From: Corylus avellana
Lineage: Eukaryota; Streptophyta; Magnoliopsida; Fagales; Betulaceae
Assembly: GCF_901000735.1 (NCBI RefSeq)
Contig: NC_081544.1
Span: 25,221,049-25,285,048, forward strand
Length of the DNA: 64,000 nt
Direction of reading: 5' to 3'
Below the pieces are notes generated by a model, which made no database searches, was not told where the DNA came from, and was given only the letters and a program-made list of their open reading frames with translations. Below, piece after piece: positions 45,781 to 56,970 of this stretch. Numbering within the stretch: the first letter of the stretch is position 1; each line of letters opens with the position of its first letter. The translations under genes and the position numbers were made by a program.

Positions 45781-46924
45781 GAATGCGAAGTTTAACGGAG
45801 TTAATTGTCACTTTTTAGAATTTGAAGGAAATATTTGCAAATAAGATGTAAGTTCAAGGGGAGAAATGTAGGGGTTTTTTTTTTAAAAAAAAAAAAAAAA
45901 ATTTGACATTGTCTACATTTAGTTCATCTAATATTGCTTTGCAAATATAGCTCCATGCCAAATTATGTAAATTTTTGTGCTACTCATTCTGCGTTTATTT
46001 TGACTTTTTATTTTTATTTTTTTTATTGTAAAACAAAATATGTTGTAGGCATGCTCATGGGAAAGCTTCAAGTGAGTTTTGATATAGCATCTTAATTAGG
46101 ATATCACTTAACCCCAAACCTTAAACTTATAAGTTTGAACCCAATGATATCATATCAATTATTTGTTATTATGAAGATTTCTTTTCCTCTCACGTGAGTC
46201 TAACACTACATTAGCTATATATACTACGATTGAATTGTTTTATTATAATAATTTTCGAAGATAATTCGTGAGATGCACTATATCTTGCTTCAACTACAAG
46301 GATTCCACATCATGGATTGATTTTTATCTATGCATGCATCATTCTTACTTTAATTTTGAAAGGGACAACCATTATCCACCTTGCTAGATGCACAATATCA
46401 CCATTGACTTATTATGTAGGATTGAACTCTTTATTAGTACATGTGGTTTGACACAAAATCAAACAAACCTCTCTATTTAGAAAGTATCATAGATGAAATC
46501 CGTAGATGTTTGATAAATGTAATTGGTTCTTTAATTTATATTCTGTCTAATAATTTAATGGTATGCCACGTCAAGTCCTATCACAATCTGACTAGTGTTT
46601 CATACACCATGATTAATAAACATCACAAACACCATATGTGTATTTAAAATTATGTCAACGTCACATCGAGTTGAAAAATTATCTAAACAAAAAATTAACC
46701 CTAAATTCATTTACCTTTTCTTGATTTCCCTTTTCTCTCACAGATCGCCCAAACACTTTTGAACCCTACATTCTTCACAAAATCTTTTAAACCCTAAGTT
46801 TCCCCCAAACTTTTAGCTGATTCTGCTCATTTGCGTACGGATAAGAAGCAAGAAAGTTGGTCATTAGAGCCCATTTCCAAAAAGACATTAAACCCTATTA
46901 CATAACTTATATGATTTCCGAAAC
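45781..46924. other. Intergenic DNA
   Basis: AT-rich, with T- and A-runs at 45870-45900. No gene seen. A short frame at 46441-46647 has no recognisable motif. An AAACCCTA telo-box-like word occurs near 46788. Confidence 0.35.
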
Positions 46925-47415
46925 CTATTAGTGACAATATAAGTGCTGCCTCTGATACATTAGTGACACCAATCGTCGAAAATCTGATTTCATATATTTA
47001 TTTATTGATTTTAAAAAACTATTAGCGTTGATGATCGTCACTAATATTATTACACACAAGTCGTTATGGCTTTCATATATTTATAAACTGATTTTAGAAA
47101 CCTCTTAGCGACAACATAGCTATTGTCACTTGTCGTCTCTAATATTTTTTCATGATATTTTTTCCACCCGGACATTACTATTGGCGATGAGATGTTGCTA
47201 AAATATTGGCAACACTCGTATTTGTCGTCATTGATATGGATATTAATTGTGACAACTGTTATGGTCGCTAAATGTCATTGCTAATAGACGAGATATCAGT
47301 TACAAACTTGACGTTGTTGCCAATAGGTTTTTTTTTTTTTGGGTGTGAAATTAGCGACAAATACAAAATGTGGTCATTGATAATTTAATTGTTAAAGGCC
47401 AAATTTCTTGTGGTG
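46925..47415. mobile_element. CACTA-like element, right end
   Basis: Ends in TTTCTTGTGGTG, i.e. CACCACAAGAAATTTGGCC read inward, very close to the CACTACAAGAAA terminus of plant CACTA (En/Spm) elements. The preceding 450 bp carry many short subterminal words in both orientations (TTAGCGAC, GTCGCTAA, TTGCTAA), as CACTA ends do. I did not find the matching left end, so the left border given is only where the motif density falls. Confidence 0.55.
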
Positions 47416-47482
47416 CCCCTAGGGGTGTTCGCGAGCGAATTCGAGATCGGCTTGTAGAAGCTCGACTTTTTTTTTTAACATT

Positions 47483-47486
<4 letters not shown>

Positions 47487-47521
<35 letters not shown>
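47487..47521. repeat. (CT)n microsatellite
   Basis: About 16 CT units. A complementary (GA)n tract follows at 47602-47631. Confidence 0.95.
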
Positions 47522-47524
<3 letters not shown>

Positions 47525-47593
47525 GTCTTTCCATTCTGATTCTTTGTTGCTCGTCTTCTTCACCCAAACAAAAACAAACTTTTTCCACTTAGT

Positions 47594-47601
<8 letters not shown>

Positions 47602-47631
<30 letters not shown>
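47602..47631. repeat. (GA)n microsatellite
   Basis: About 15 GA units. It could pair with the (CT)n tract 80 bp to the left. Confidence 0.95.
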
Positions 47632-47633
<2 letters not shown>

Positions 47634-48115
47634 TATCAATCATTAAAAAGACCCAGATTAAATTAGAGCAAACCCAAATGAAAGGAAGAAGAATCAAGCA
47701 AAAACTATTGAAGAATCAAACAGACCCAAACACTTTGGATCACTACCTGTCTGGTGAACGAGAGTGAGAGAGTGGGAAATGAGAGTTGGTGGTGGAAGAT
47801 GCGCTGTGACTGGTGAGGGAGATTGAGAGAGACGTTGAAACAATTTTTTTTTTTTTTTTTTGTAGGGGGCATTGTTTCACTGCAGTCTGAATACAACCTG
47901 TTAACTTGTCCTACATTACTAAGAAAGCACCAATCCCCAAGTTTGCTTATCTATAAAATGATGCATATCATTTCTCTTCGAAACCAAGTGTCTTGTTGTA
48001 GTGACTAAAGCTCCATACTCGACTAGCCAAACTAAGGAAATGTTCATATGCAAGCTGGCTTCTTGAGCCGTTTAAGAGTACTTGAAGTTTAAATTTAATT
48101 ATATATATAAAAAAA

Positions 48116-49316
48116 GGAAAAATTACAGTTTATCCCCCCAAAGTTGTCACCGATTTGCAATTTCGCCTCCAAAGTTTCAATTTTTGCAATCCACCCCCTT
48201 AAAGTTTCAATTTTTTTCAACTATTGGTTGTGGTTTTCCCAAAATGCCCCCATCCCTACCTTCTCTTCTCTGCCTACCTTATCTTCTCCATGCCAAACCG
48301 ATCGATTTGCTATTGGTCAACAAGAAACGAGAATGAGTGAGAAGGGTCTTGCAGGAAGAGGCAAAGCAAGTCTTGGGAAGAAGGTGTTTTTGTTTCTATG
48401 TTCCCCTGTTCATTTGAACGAATGATTCTTGGATTCTTCGGCAACGACAGAAAAGATTGATCCCTCTCCTGCAACGACAGAGAAGATTAATTTATCGGAA
48501 TTGATGGTTGATTTATCTTAATAGATGTTAGAATCATATGTTCGATCATTCACATTGTACTGGGTTGTGATAAATTTGAGAATTTTTTTGAATTATGGTT
48601 GTTTATGCGTGAAATGTAAGGACTTCGGTTCTTGGATTTAATTGTTTCAATTGTTTCAATTTGGTAGTTCCATTGTCGTTTCCAAGGTGTTTCGGGATTG
48701 AATCTAGCCAAAATCCCAACAGTTTTGTGAGATTTGGGCCATTTGGCCAAGGAAAGATCAATCTTCTTCCTTTTGGAGGCAACGGCGAGGGAGAGGGGCA
48801 ACAACAGTGTGGAGGCAACCCGTGACATAAATTATTAAGAAACCAGATGGGTATGCTTCAAATCTTAAGAAAAACAATATCTGATAGAAAAGCAGACAGA
48901 ATCCGAAAATATTGGACGAATTTGTGAAGGAAATGATACACTAACAAAATTTGAAGACAGTAGCAACGAAAGTGGCACAGAGATTGAGAGAATCTACTAT
49001 TGAATCTCTAAAGAGCTTGCAGTGCACCAGAACATGGAGGGAGAAGCATGGGAGATTTGTAATGGAAGAGATTCGGAGGTGGTTGACAGCAGAATGTGGA
49101 AAATAATATTCGGGGGGCATTTTCGGTACTAAAACACCTTAAGTGATCACGTGCGTCGCACGTGATCACTGTTCCGTCAGTCAAAGTGGTTTTGACTGAC
49201 GGAATGGCTGAATTAAAAAAATTGAAACTTTAAGGGAGTGGGTTGCAAAAATTGAAACTTTGGAGGCAAAATTGCAAATCGGTGACAACTTTGGGGAGGT
49301 AAACTGTAATTTTCTC
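48116..49316. mobile_element. Mutator-like (MULE) non-autonomous element
   Basis: 1201 bp with about 100-bp terminal inverted repeats. The left arm has TTACAGTTTATCC, AAAGTTGTCACCGATTTGCA and CTCCAAAGTTTCAATTTTTG; the right arm carries the same words reversed. A perfect 9-bp target-site duplication ATAAAAAAA lies at 48107-48115 and 49317-49325. No transposase. The interior has no gene I recognise, so capture of a host gene is possible but not shown. It lies inside the hAT-like element 47420-49498. Confidence 0.88.
49142..49204. repeat. Two adjacent perfect palindromes
   Basis: AGTGATCACGTGCG (49142-49155), one T, CGCACGTGATCACT (49157-49170); then TTCCGTCAGTCAAA (49172-49185), five bases, TTTGACTGACGGAA (49191-49204). 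Each has 14-bp perfect arms. The first contains the G-box core CACGTG twice. They lie at the inner edge of the right TIR of the MULE. Confidence 0.95.
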
Positions 49317-49890
49317 ATAAAAAAATTAAATATAAGAGCCAGCTCGCGCGAGTTAGCTCAGCTTGACTTATTATGAGCTCGAGCTCAAGTAATTGGCTCG
49401 TCCTTGAGTTCGGCTCGAGCTCGAATAAAATTTAAACAAGTTGAGTCCGAACAAAGGAAACTCGCTCAAGCTCGACTCGTTTATACGTGCACCCTTTAAT
49501 TCAAAAACTTAAACCTACTGGTTTGGACTCATTTCTATTATATGAATGGCCCTATTTTTATGATTGCTACGTACATATTGAACTTAATCATTCAAACTCA
49601 AACTCAAACTCACACGTATATACTAAAAAAAAAAACCAAAAAAAAAAAAAAACACTAAAAAGTAGCAAAAAATGATAATCGAGTATAGATGAAATGAACG
49701 ACATTGAACTTTTGGCCAAGAATAAAGGCAAATGCTGTCTCAGTGAACGGAGTTATAAATTAGATCGTCAAGTACACTCACCACTTTTGAAATTATCAAA
49801 TCTTTGAGCACCATCTTCCCTTCTGGTCCTTTGTTTTATCTTCTTCTTTTATCTTTTTTTGCCTAGGATCTTGTTCGATCGTTGAATATG

Positions 49891-50530
49891 GATATAATTA
49901 TTATATGCAATTTTCATTTGACTTCTCTTTCAAATCTGAATATTTTTAACTTTTTTTTCAACTTTTTTGTTTTTTTTGAGACTAGCTAATCTAAGTTGAC
50001 GAGTCAAATTGGCTACCTTTCACATTAGCAATGCTATTTAATTAACTGTTATATAGTCATGGGTCAACACTTGTACATAAAAAAAAAATAATAATAAAAA
50101 TTAAAAACTGAATTTTCACTATCACGTCATTCCATTTGTATAACAAGCATATAATTATTCCATGTAAATATGAACAATGGAAGCATTATACTTGATAAAT
50201 CTATAATTAGTATATGTAATTTTTATTTGACTTCTCTTGATCAAATCCGAATACTTTTAAAACACGATCTTTCAATTTTATTTATTTATTTTTTTTTTTT
50301 GTGAGACTAATCTTGGTTGACGAATCAAATTGGCTACCTTTTACATTGGTAATGCTATTTAATTGACTATTATATGACTGCTATACAGTCTTGAGTCATC
50401 ACTTGTACGTAAAGAAAAAATAAAAATTAAAGAATTGATTTTTAACTATCATCACGTCATTCCATTTGTATAACAGTCATCTAATTATTCCATTTAAATG
50501 TGAACAAGGGAAGCATTATACTCGATAAAC
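49891..50530. repeat. Tandem duplication of about 310-330 bp
   Basis: Copy 1 at 49891-50200 and copy 2 at 50201-50530 share ATTTGACTTCTCTT, CAAATTGGCTACCTTT, CACGTCATTCCATTTGTATA and GGAAGCATTATACT. A third start (CTATAATTAAGCATATACA) follows at 50531. Each unit contains a MITE-like pair of inverted ends around TGACTG(C/T)TATACA, also glimpsed at 55530-55560. Confidence 0.75.
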
Positions 50531-51534
50531 CTATAATTAAGCATATACAACAGACTACCTAGAAAAAATCATATATTCTTTTGACGAGTAAAATCTTAAA
50601 GTTAATTTTTTGTTAGTGTTATAAGATGCTTTTCATTATATAATTAATTAAGGTTAGCCAAGGGTTTTGTCCCCTTGATCATCCGTCCCTATAACATCAT
50701 CAAAAATTCCGACGCTTACACCCTCCCGAATCAAATTCTGCTTCTGGATGATGGAATCCACAAAATTTAAAATGCTTACTTTTTTCTGCACTGACCCTTA
50801 ATCGATTTAATATCATCAAATGGTACATCGATCTTGGACCACCAATATAATCACCTTCCTTCGACTATATATACTACTTACACGTACATATATAATATAA
50901 AGAATGGAGGATAACCTAATTAACAATTAAAAACACATCAAATTAAATTTTTTTTTTAAAAAAAAATCAATAAAAGTTTTAATTAGAAAAAAAAAATGAT
51001 AACAAAGATTTAGTGAAATGGAGAAGAACTAAATTTTATAGATCTAATGGTACATATATTGTCACATAGTATATATAGTATTACGTCATTTTAAAAACTT
51101 TAATGCATGACTTGACATCATGCATATGTACACCGTTGGATACAACTAAACAAAAGATTAACCATAAAATCCACCGTCAATTGACCACCAATTTATGCAC
51201 GTGTAGCATTAAGCCTATAGAACATTAGATGATGAAGTCCTTTTTCAACCCCTCTTTATCAAGCAAATAAATTATGCGTTTCTGTGGCGGCATATGAACA
51301 AAAAAGTAGGAAAAGAAGACGAAAGTGAAAGAAGGGGTTATAGGGTAAAGCCGCCATCGGCTTGACCGTCCAGATACACTGGACGCAAACTGGTCTTTAC
51401 AGAAGCTTCTGTTGAAAACGTGCGAACAATAAAATATCAATCATGTCACTGGTTCTGCCACGTGGCTAAATTTTGAGAATCCCCCTGACCCATATAAAAT
51501 GGCCATGTCCTAAAACACTAGTAGCCATGCAAAC
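50531..51534 (+). promoter_or_regulatory. Upstream region of the first ERF gene
   Basis: A TATA box (CATATAAAATGG, TATAAAA at about 51493-51499) lies some 40 bp before the start codon, implying a very short leader. An out-of-frame ATG at 51527 precedes the real start. A CCACGTGGC G-box is near 51460. No gene in the rest. Confidence 0.55.
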
Positions 51535-51978
51535 ATGGATGAGGAGGAGAAGGGCATCGAGGAGAAGGAAGGAGGTGATCAGGTCAAATACCGCGGCGTA
51601 CGGAGGAGGCCGTGGGGGAAGTTTGCAGCCGAGATTCGAGACTCGACTAGGCATGGGGCACGTGTGTGGCTTGGGACTTTTAATTCGGCGGAGGAGGCTG
51701 CTAGAGCATATGATCGAGCCGCTTACGCCATGAGGGGCTCTTTAGCCATTCTCAACTTTCCACATGAGTACCCTATGGGGAGTGATCGTCGTGGTGGTTC
51801 TTCCGCTCCTTCATCATCTTCTTCTTCTTCTTCTTCTTCTTCTTCCTCCTCAAGTCGTAGGAATGTGGAGAGTGCTAGAAGAGAGCATGGAAAACAAGTT
51901 TTCGAGTTTGAGTACTTTGATGATAAGTTGCTTGAGGAGCTTCTTGAAGACGAAGAGAAAAAGAACAAGAAAGGATGA
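51535..51978 (+). CDS. ERF transcription factor, group IXc (ERF095-098/TDR1-like)
   Basis: Intronless, 147 aa, small as usual for this clade. A short acidic N-terminus is followed by the AP2/ERF domain at about residues 19-79 ([19 protein letters not shown], then [20 protein letters not shown], ending AILNFPHEY), with the Ala and Asp of the ERF subfamily in FAAEIRD. A run of 15 Ser spans 93-107, encoded by TCT/TCA repeats. The EDLL activation motif is at about 122-139 ([17 protein letters not shown]). Proteins of this type bind GCC-boxes in the nucleus and activate ethylene/jasmonate defence and stress genes. ATG 51535 is chosen because it opens the domain frame just after the TATA box. It faces its paralogue at 55633-56106. 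Confidence 0.95.
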   Translation: MDEEEKGIEEKEGGDQVKYRGVRRRPWGKFAAEIRDSTRHGARVWLGTFNSAEEAARAYDRAAYAMRGSLAILNFPHEYPMGSDRRGGSSAPSSSSSSSSSSSSSSSRRNVESARREHGKQVFEFEYFDDKLLEELLEDEEKKNKKG

Positions 51979-54900
51979 TGATCAACGCTTGTTCTTGTTA
52001 TGAATAGTAGTGGCAAACTTCTTCTTCTTTTCTTTTTCTCCCTCTCTTTTATGCTTGAGTTTGGCCTCAATGAAAGTGGAGATTTATCAGTCTCTAAATG
52101 TTTGTGCTACAAATTTCTTCGCTGTCCTTTCACTCCTTGCCATACAATTTGATGTGCGTTCTTTTTTTTTTTGACAAAAATTCTCTCACTTCCAAGAAAA
52201 AAAAAAAAAAAAACTTCTTATTGAACAAACTGTGAGCTAGCTTTTTACTTGCAAATTATAGCTTTTTAATCCCACTAAGCGCTATCATTTGTAAAGCTGT
52301 GAAGTACACTTTACAAAGAAAATTTTGTTCAAGTGGTATTGTTTCATGTTGCCTAATTGGCTGCAATGACTATCTATAGATGCAATCGAAAACAGATCAT
52401 CAATTACAGTTCTTCTATTTTGAAGCTTTAAAGCTTGGCATATAACTGTTACAACTCTCTACTAGTAAAACGTTGACGTATGCTTGTTGAACAGGTTGAA
52501 TTGTTCCGAAACTTTATCTGCTTTAGGGGCTGCTTGGAAATGTTCCAACAAAGTAAATCACAGTAAAAAAACCAACCTGCCGGCCGCCTATTTTCTCTTA
52601 TCTGCTTAATCTCAGGTTTCGGGATGAAACATCAACCAATCAGCAGCCAAGTCTCATAATCACATCTGTTTTGTGTTGTACATGTATCTTTTTCTTTTCT
52701 TTCATACTTTCATTTGATTGCATAAGGTATAGTTTCTCAATGGAATTATTGCACAACTCTCAAGATGTTCAGGAATTAATTCTCGTGAAGAAGTCGAGTG
52801 TGGTTAGAAAACCATGGGCTCCATTTATTATTTTTTATTGATGAGGAAGAAAAGTACAAACAAACAACACAGTTAGTTACAAAAAGCAGAAAACTACAGA
52901 ATCCAAAATCTAAAGACCAAAATAAAATCCAATCTTGACTCGGCCACAGCTTTAGAAAGGATCCTCGAAAGTGGAGAAAGCAATCGAAATATTTTGGGCT
53001 CCATCTGTTAACCTAAACCTACTACATCTATATTTCAGCGTATTGGCATACATCTTGATCAGCTGCAAAATTCCATAAGCTTTATAAAGTGCAAGCGAAG
53101 AAGATGGATCGTGAGATATATCATAACGAGAAATGCTACACTGTCCAAAAGTTTTTCTCCCCTTTAATTAAGTCGCATAAAATCTAGGAGGAAATACACA
53201 ACTTGAGAAATTTGAATTCAAACGCTTGAAGAAGTCTTTTAAAATAATCTGTAATAGACTTTGGCCTGCAAGGAATCTGTCCAACGAAGCCAAAACTTAG
53301 TTTAGAACCAAAATGGATGTGCTCAAATGCCATATAAAAGTAATCTGTAAGAGATGCTCATCTGAAGATGTCACTGTAATATTAGTGTGACGAAAAGGAG
53401 GTATATTGGAGTTGAATATTACATCAATATAACATTACTATAATCTAATGATCAATCATTTAATTTAGTATTCCTTATGATCATGATATGAAGTGTGAAT
53501 CCTAATTTAACATGAACCGTGTAAAAGAAACTTTATCAAGTTCAAAGGTAAACATTTATTGACAAATTGATTCATAGGGTCCATAAAAAACAAAAAACAT
53601 TTTACAAAAAAATCAGAAAGATATATGTCAAAAAAGAAAACATTATAGTCTCTGAGAAAACTTTGAAGAATCCATTGACCAAACATATTTATGGTATTCT
53701 AAATCCAAAGTCCCAATATGCCTAATTTTTTTTTTCTTTCTTGCTAGGGTATTGGAGGAGAAATTTGTTAAATATCAAGTTACTCACAAATCTAAAGACT
53801 AAGCAGCTTGAATTTATTGAAATTCAATTAAATGCGCACTAAGTTGATCATAGCTAGTGATCTGGGAGAAACTTTAGTTTATCTTAAATAAACATTTGAT
53901 TTCTTTTGTGAATCAATTCAAGATTCAATAGGAAACCTCAAGTTATATATGCGACCTGTGGAGAATTGGTTTTGGAATTGAAGAATATTAAAAACTTAAT
54001 TGCTATATTCGAGGTATCCCTTATAGTTTTAGTTTAAGGTATTTAGGGTTTCCATAATCAATTCATGCGGGTTATTTTTAGTTTAGTATCAATTTAGAAA
54101 ATTTTCCTACTTATTTATTGATTAAGTTTTATGGAGCATAGGCCATAAAATTTTAAAAGGGAAATAATATATGGCTCTCGACATTAATTATTAGTTTTTG
54201 CATTTTCCATTTTTCCTGATAGGGTCCTAAGTTTTTTTTTTTTTAATGAATGAAACTTCACTAACACAAAACAAGCTCACACCACACTACAGCAATATTA
54301 GAGCTGGATCATCACCAAGGAAACAACAATACAACCAAATCTGTCAATAATACAACCAAAACTATCAATTAATCAAATCTGTCTAACGATACCAAAAGCT
54401 ATCAATAATGCAAACACAATCTATCAATACAAGATATCAAGGGCAATACCCCAATTTGTACAGATTTCTACATTCACATCACTCTTTCTGAATTTTCCCT
54501 TTCCCCAAGTTGCAATCTTTTTTGGGAGAAAAAAAACAAAGGAGTTCTTCTTCTCATGATAGGCATCAAGTACCATTATGGTCTTCACCATATATACTTG
54601 TTCTTACTGTAATTTGCCTAGAAAGATTAATGAAGAAGATTCAGAGTATATATATGAAGAAGATATTACTTTTGGTCCCATGATCACCACGATTTCTATA
54701 TCTTTTCGAATTTTCTTTATGATTAACTGTGCATGTTATCTTGAAAGTATATTTGGAGATCACGTTCTTGATCAACTTTCACTATCACTAATATCACATT
54801 AGCATTAAAGATTCTTAACCTTTATTCTCGCTGATTGGTTCATTTGAACAATCACCATCAACTGAATAAATTGAATGGCTTTTTGGTAAGATGCGTTCTA

Positions 54901-55632
54901 ATCTTCTAATCTTCATACTGTTGCTTCAATCAAGTTTGTTAGCTAGCGTTGCTGCATTCTAGCTAGATTTCTCCACCAAATAACTCAATGATCCAAATAT
55001 TTGTTCGCTTTGTCTGAACTCCAGTGAGAGCTAGATTGTTACTGAATATTGGATTTAGAAGAATTAAATTAATTAATGTGGCTCTTTTATTGTTGTTTCT
55101 TTCATGATCATCATCATCTACAAAATTTCCTCTCGGTAAAAACTCCATTCTACGCAAGAATGTTCCTTCAACAAGTTTAATGTCCTCCTTTTCATATTCA
55201 ACACTCCCTGTGAGCTAAATAATCAACAAAACAAACATAAACTATACTTGTATAAAAATATCAGACAATCAATACCAATATCGGAGTTAATTATAACATT
55301 TAGATCAGTTCCTCCAAAGAGTCAAACCCTATATGCTTTTTCTCCGTATTACACTAAAAAAAATTCAAAACTGTTAATCAAAATATCAGAATGCTATATA
55401 TATATTTAGTAATATGTTATACAATTTTCATACAATTCAAATAACGTAGTAGTAAAAACCAGCCTTTTGAATCAAAGAAGACTTGTATAAAGAAAAAAAA
55501 AATTAATGGCTGATTTTACTGTCACGTTATTCCAAACAAGTTGTATAGCAGCCTGTTAAATAGCATTTTTTAAGAACAAAAGCAATAGAGAAAGGGCTCA
55601 AATTTAACCTTGATTCATTCTTTACCTTCTCC
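51979..55632. other. Intergenic DNA between the two ERF genes
   Basis: AT-rich region holding both 3' UTRs. T- or A-runs at 52163-52174, 52197-52213 and 54232-54244 may be tails of old retroelements, but no diagnostic ends were found. Reading frames at 54578-54802 (+) and 54963-55157 (-, with MEFLPRGNFVDDDDHERNNN) are unrecognised and unsupported. Confidence 0.4.
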
Positions 55633-56106
55633 TCAACCTTGCGTTCGCTTCCTCTTCTCCTCTTCTGATTCAAGAAGGTCCTCCAGCACCTTGTCATCCA
55701 AGTACTCAAACTCGAAAACTTGCCTTTCTTGTCCAGAAGATGAACTTGATCCCCTTTCGGAACTTCCACCAGGAGCTGAAGAAGAAGTAGTAGACCTTGA
55801 AAATGATGAAAATTGAGGAGGATGAGGAGGAGAGCCCATGACTTGTGGATAATACTCATTAGGGAAGTTAAGAATTGCAAGGTGACCCCTTAGGTTAAAT
55901 GCAGCGCGATCATATGCCCTTGCTGCGTCTTCAGCTGTATCGAACGTCCCAAGCCACAGACGAGCACCATGCCTGGACGGGTCTCGAATCTCGGCCGCAA
56001 ACTTCCCCCACGGCCTCCGCCGGACTCCCCGGTACCGGACTTCTTCCCTAGCCTTCTCTTCCGCCTCGTGCTTCTGATTGTCCTTTCCCTTGTGGGGCTC
56101 TTCCAT
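55633..56106 (-). CDS. ERF transcription factor, group IXc (ERF095-098/TDR1-like), second copy
   Basis: Intronless, 157 aa. Charged N-terminus, then the AP2/ERF domain at about residues 25-85 ([48 protein letters not shown]). A Ser/Pro-rich linker follows, then the EDLL motif at about 130-147 ([17 protein letters not shown]) and a basic end KRKRTQG. The stop is TGA at 55635-55633. It is closely similar to the ERF at 51535 in the domain and the EDLL motif but differs in the linker and N-terminus. The pair is convergent, about 3.65 kb apart. A probable TATA box (CTATAAAATA, minus strand, about 56212-56221) lies some 110 bp upstream of the ATG. Confidence 0.95.
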   Translation of the reverse strand: MEEPHKGKDNQKHEAEEKAREEVRYRGVRRRPWGKFAAEIRDPSRHGARLWLGTFDTAEDAARAYDRAAFNLRGHLAILNFPNEYYPQVMGSPPHPPQFSSFSRSTTSSSAPGGSSERGSSSSSGQERQVFEFEYLDDKVLEDLLESEEEKRKRTQG

Positions 56107-56810
56107 GCTGGGCTTCTTTCTTTTTCTTTGTCTTTTTCTTTTTCCCTTTTTCTCTTAATTAATATTGAACGTAACCTTTTTGCTTTATTTCAAATTGATG
56201 AGATTTGAGTCTATTTTATAGGTGGGTCTGATTGTGTACGTGTGAGTCCTCCAGAACGTGGATTGACTTCGCGCGAATGTCTTTCTGGGAAGGTTCTCCG
56301 TGGTAGTGCAAAAATTCGATACCTCGACTAAATCCTTGATCAAATTCAAAAAAACTGGTGAATCTGTTTTTACCCGATAGGCATTTTTTTTTTTTTTTCT
56401 TTAAATGTATTCGGATTCTACTTTTTTTTGTACGTTTGAGAATAATATATAGATTTTGTTGCACTAGTAATAGTTTGACAGTAGTAATTTTATGCTGACT
56501 TTATAATTATTTGACTAATTATGAGCTATCATATCAATTTGTAAATAACATTTTTAGTAAAAGTTATTGTATCTATAACACTACTTTTACACTTATTGTA
56601 CCGTGGGATGCACACATCTTGAAACCAATATCACAAAGAGATCATAAAAGTGTAACTTTAAGTAGCAAATCTCATTATCATCAGAATCAGAATAATTAAT
56701 AGTAAAATTACTTATTAGGATATAATTGACCCTCTTTTCAAGTTTGGAGAAAACAACATGATCACTATTCTCACCCAAAAAACCATGTCCTTGTTGCAAC
56801 AAGACATCTA
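56107..56810 (-). promoter_or_regulatory. Upstream region of the second ERF gene
   Basis: Contains a T/C-rich leader (56110-56155 on the plus strand), a TATA box near 56215 and no other gene. A GCGCG-containing stretch (CTTCGCGCGAATG) lies near 56270. Confidence 0.45.
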
Positions 56811-56814
56811 GCCG

Positions 56815-56970
56815 AATTTTGCTAACTAGGGCTCGAAATGACTTAAGAGTTGGATCATGAGAATGTACGTTGAAGCCTAATTTTGCTAACTAGGACTCGA
56901 AATGACTTAAGAGTTGGATCATGAGAATGTACATTGAAGCCTAATTTTGCTAACTAGAACTCGAAATGAC
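56815..56970. repeat. 64-bp tandem repeat, about 2.4 copies
   Basis: Units start with AATTTTGCTAACTAG at 56815, 56879 and 56943. Each continues CTCGAAATGAC; the first two go on to TTAAGAGTTGGATCATGAGA. Only a few substitutions separate the units. Confidence 0.93.

Larger units (their letters stand above)
47420..49498. mobile_element. hAT-like element (GAGCTCGAGC-rich), split by a MULE
   Basis: The left end TAGGGGTGTTCGCGAGCGAA and the right end, read inward, TAAAGGGTGCACGTATAAAC are hAT-type. Both arms contain GCTCGAGCTCG-like repeats (for example at 47450 and 49330-49475). The 8-bp flanks do not match, so the borders are uncertain. A MULE occupies 48116-49316. Confidence 0.45.

Noticed and set aside
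48330..48390. MSEKGLAGRGKASLGKK-like frame in the MULE as a histone fragment
   Set aside because: Only a superficial Gly/Lys similarity; no histone-fold sequence follows.
51764..52070. Long frames opposite or overlapping the ERF genes (also 55527-55880, 55969-56208)
   Set aside because: Shadows of the ERF coding sequence in other frames. The real frames carry the AP2 domain and EDLL motif.
54963..55157. Small minus-strand protein MRRMEFLPRGNFVDDDDHERN
   Set aside because: No family recognised, no promoter or conserved context. It may be a chance frame.
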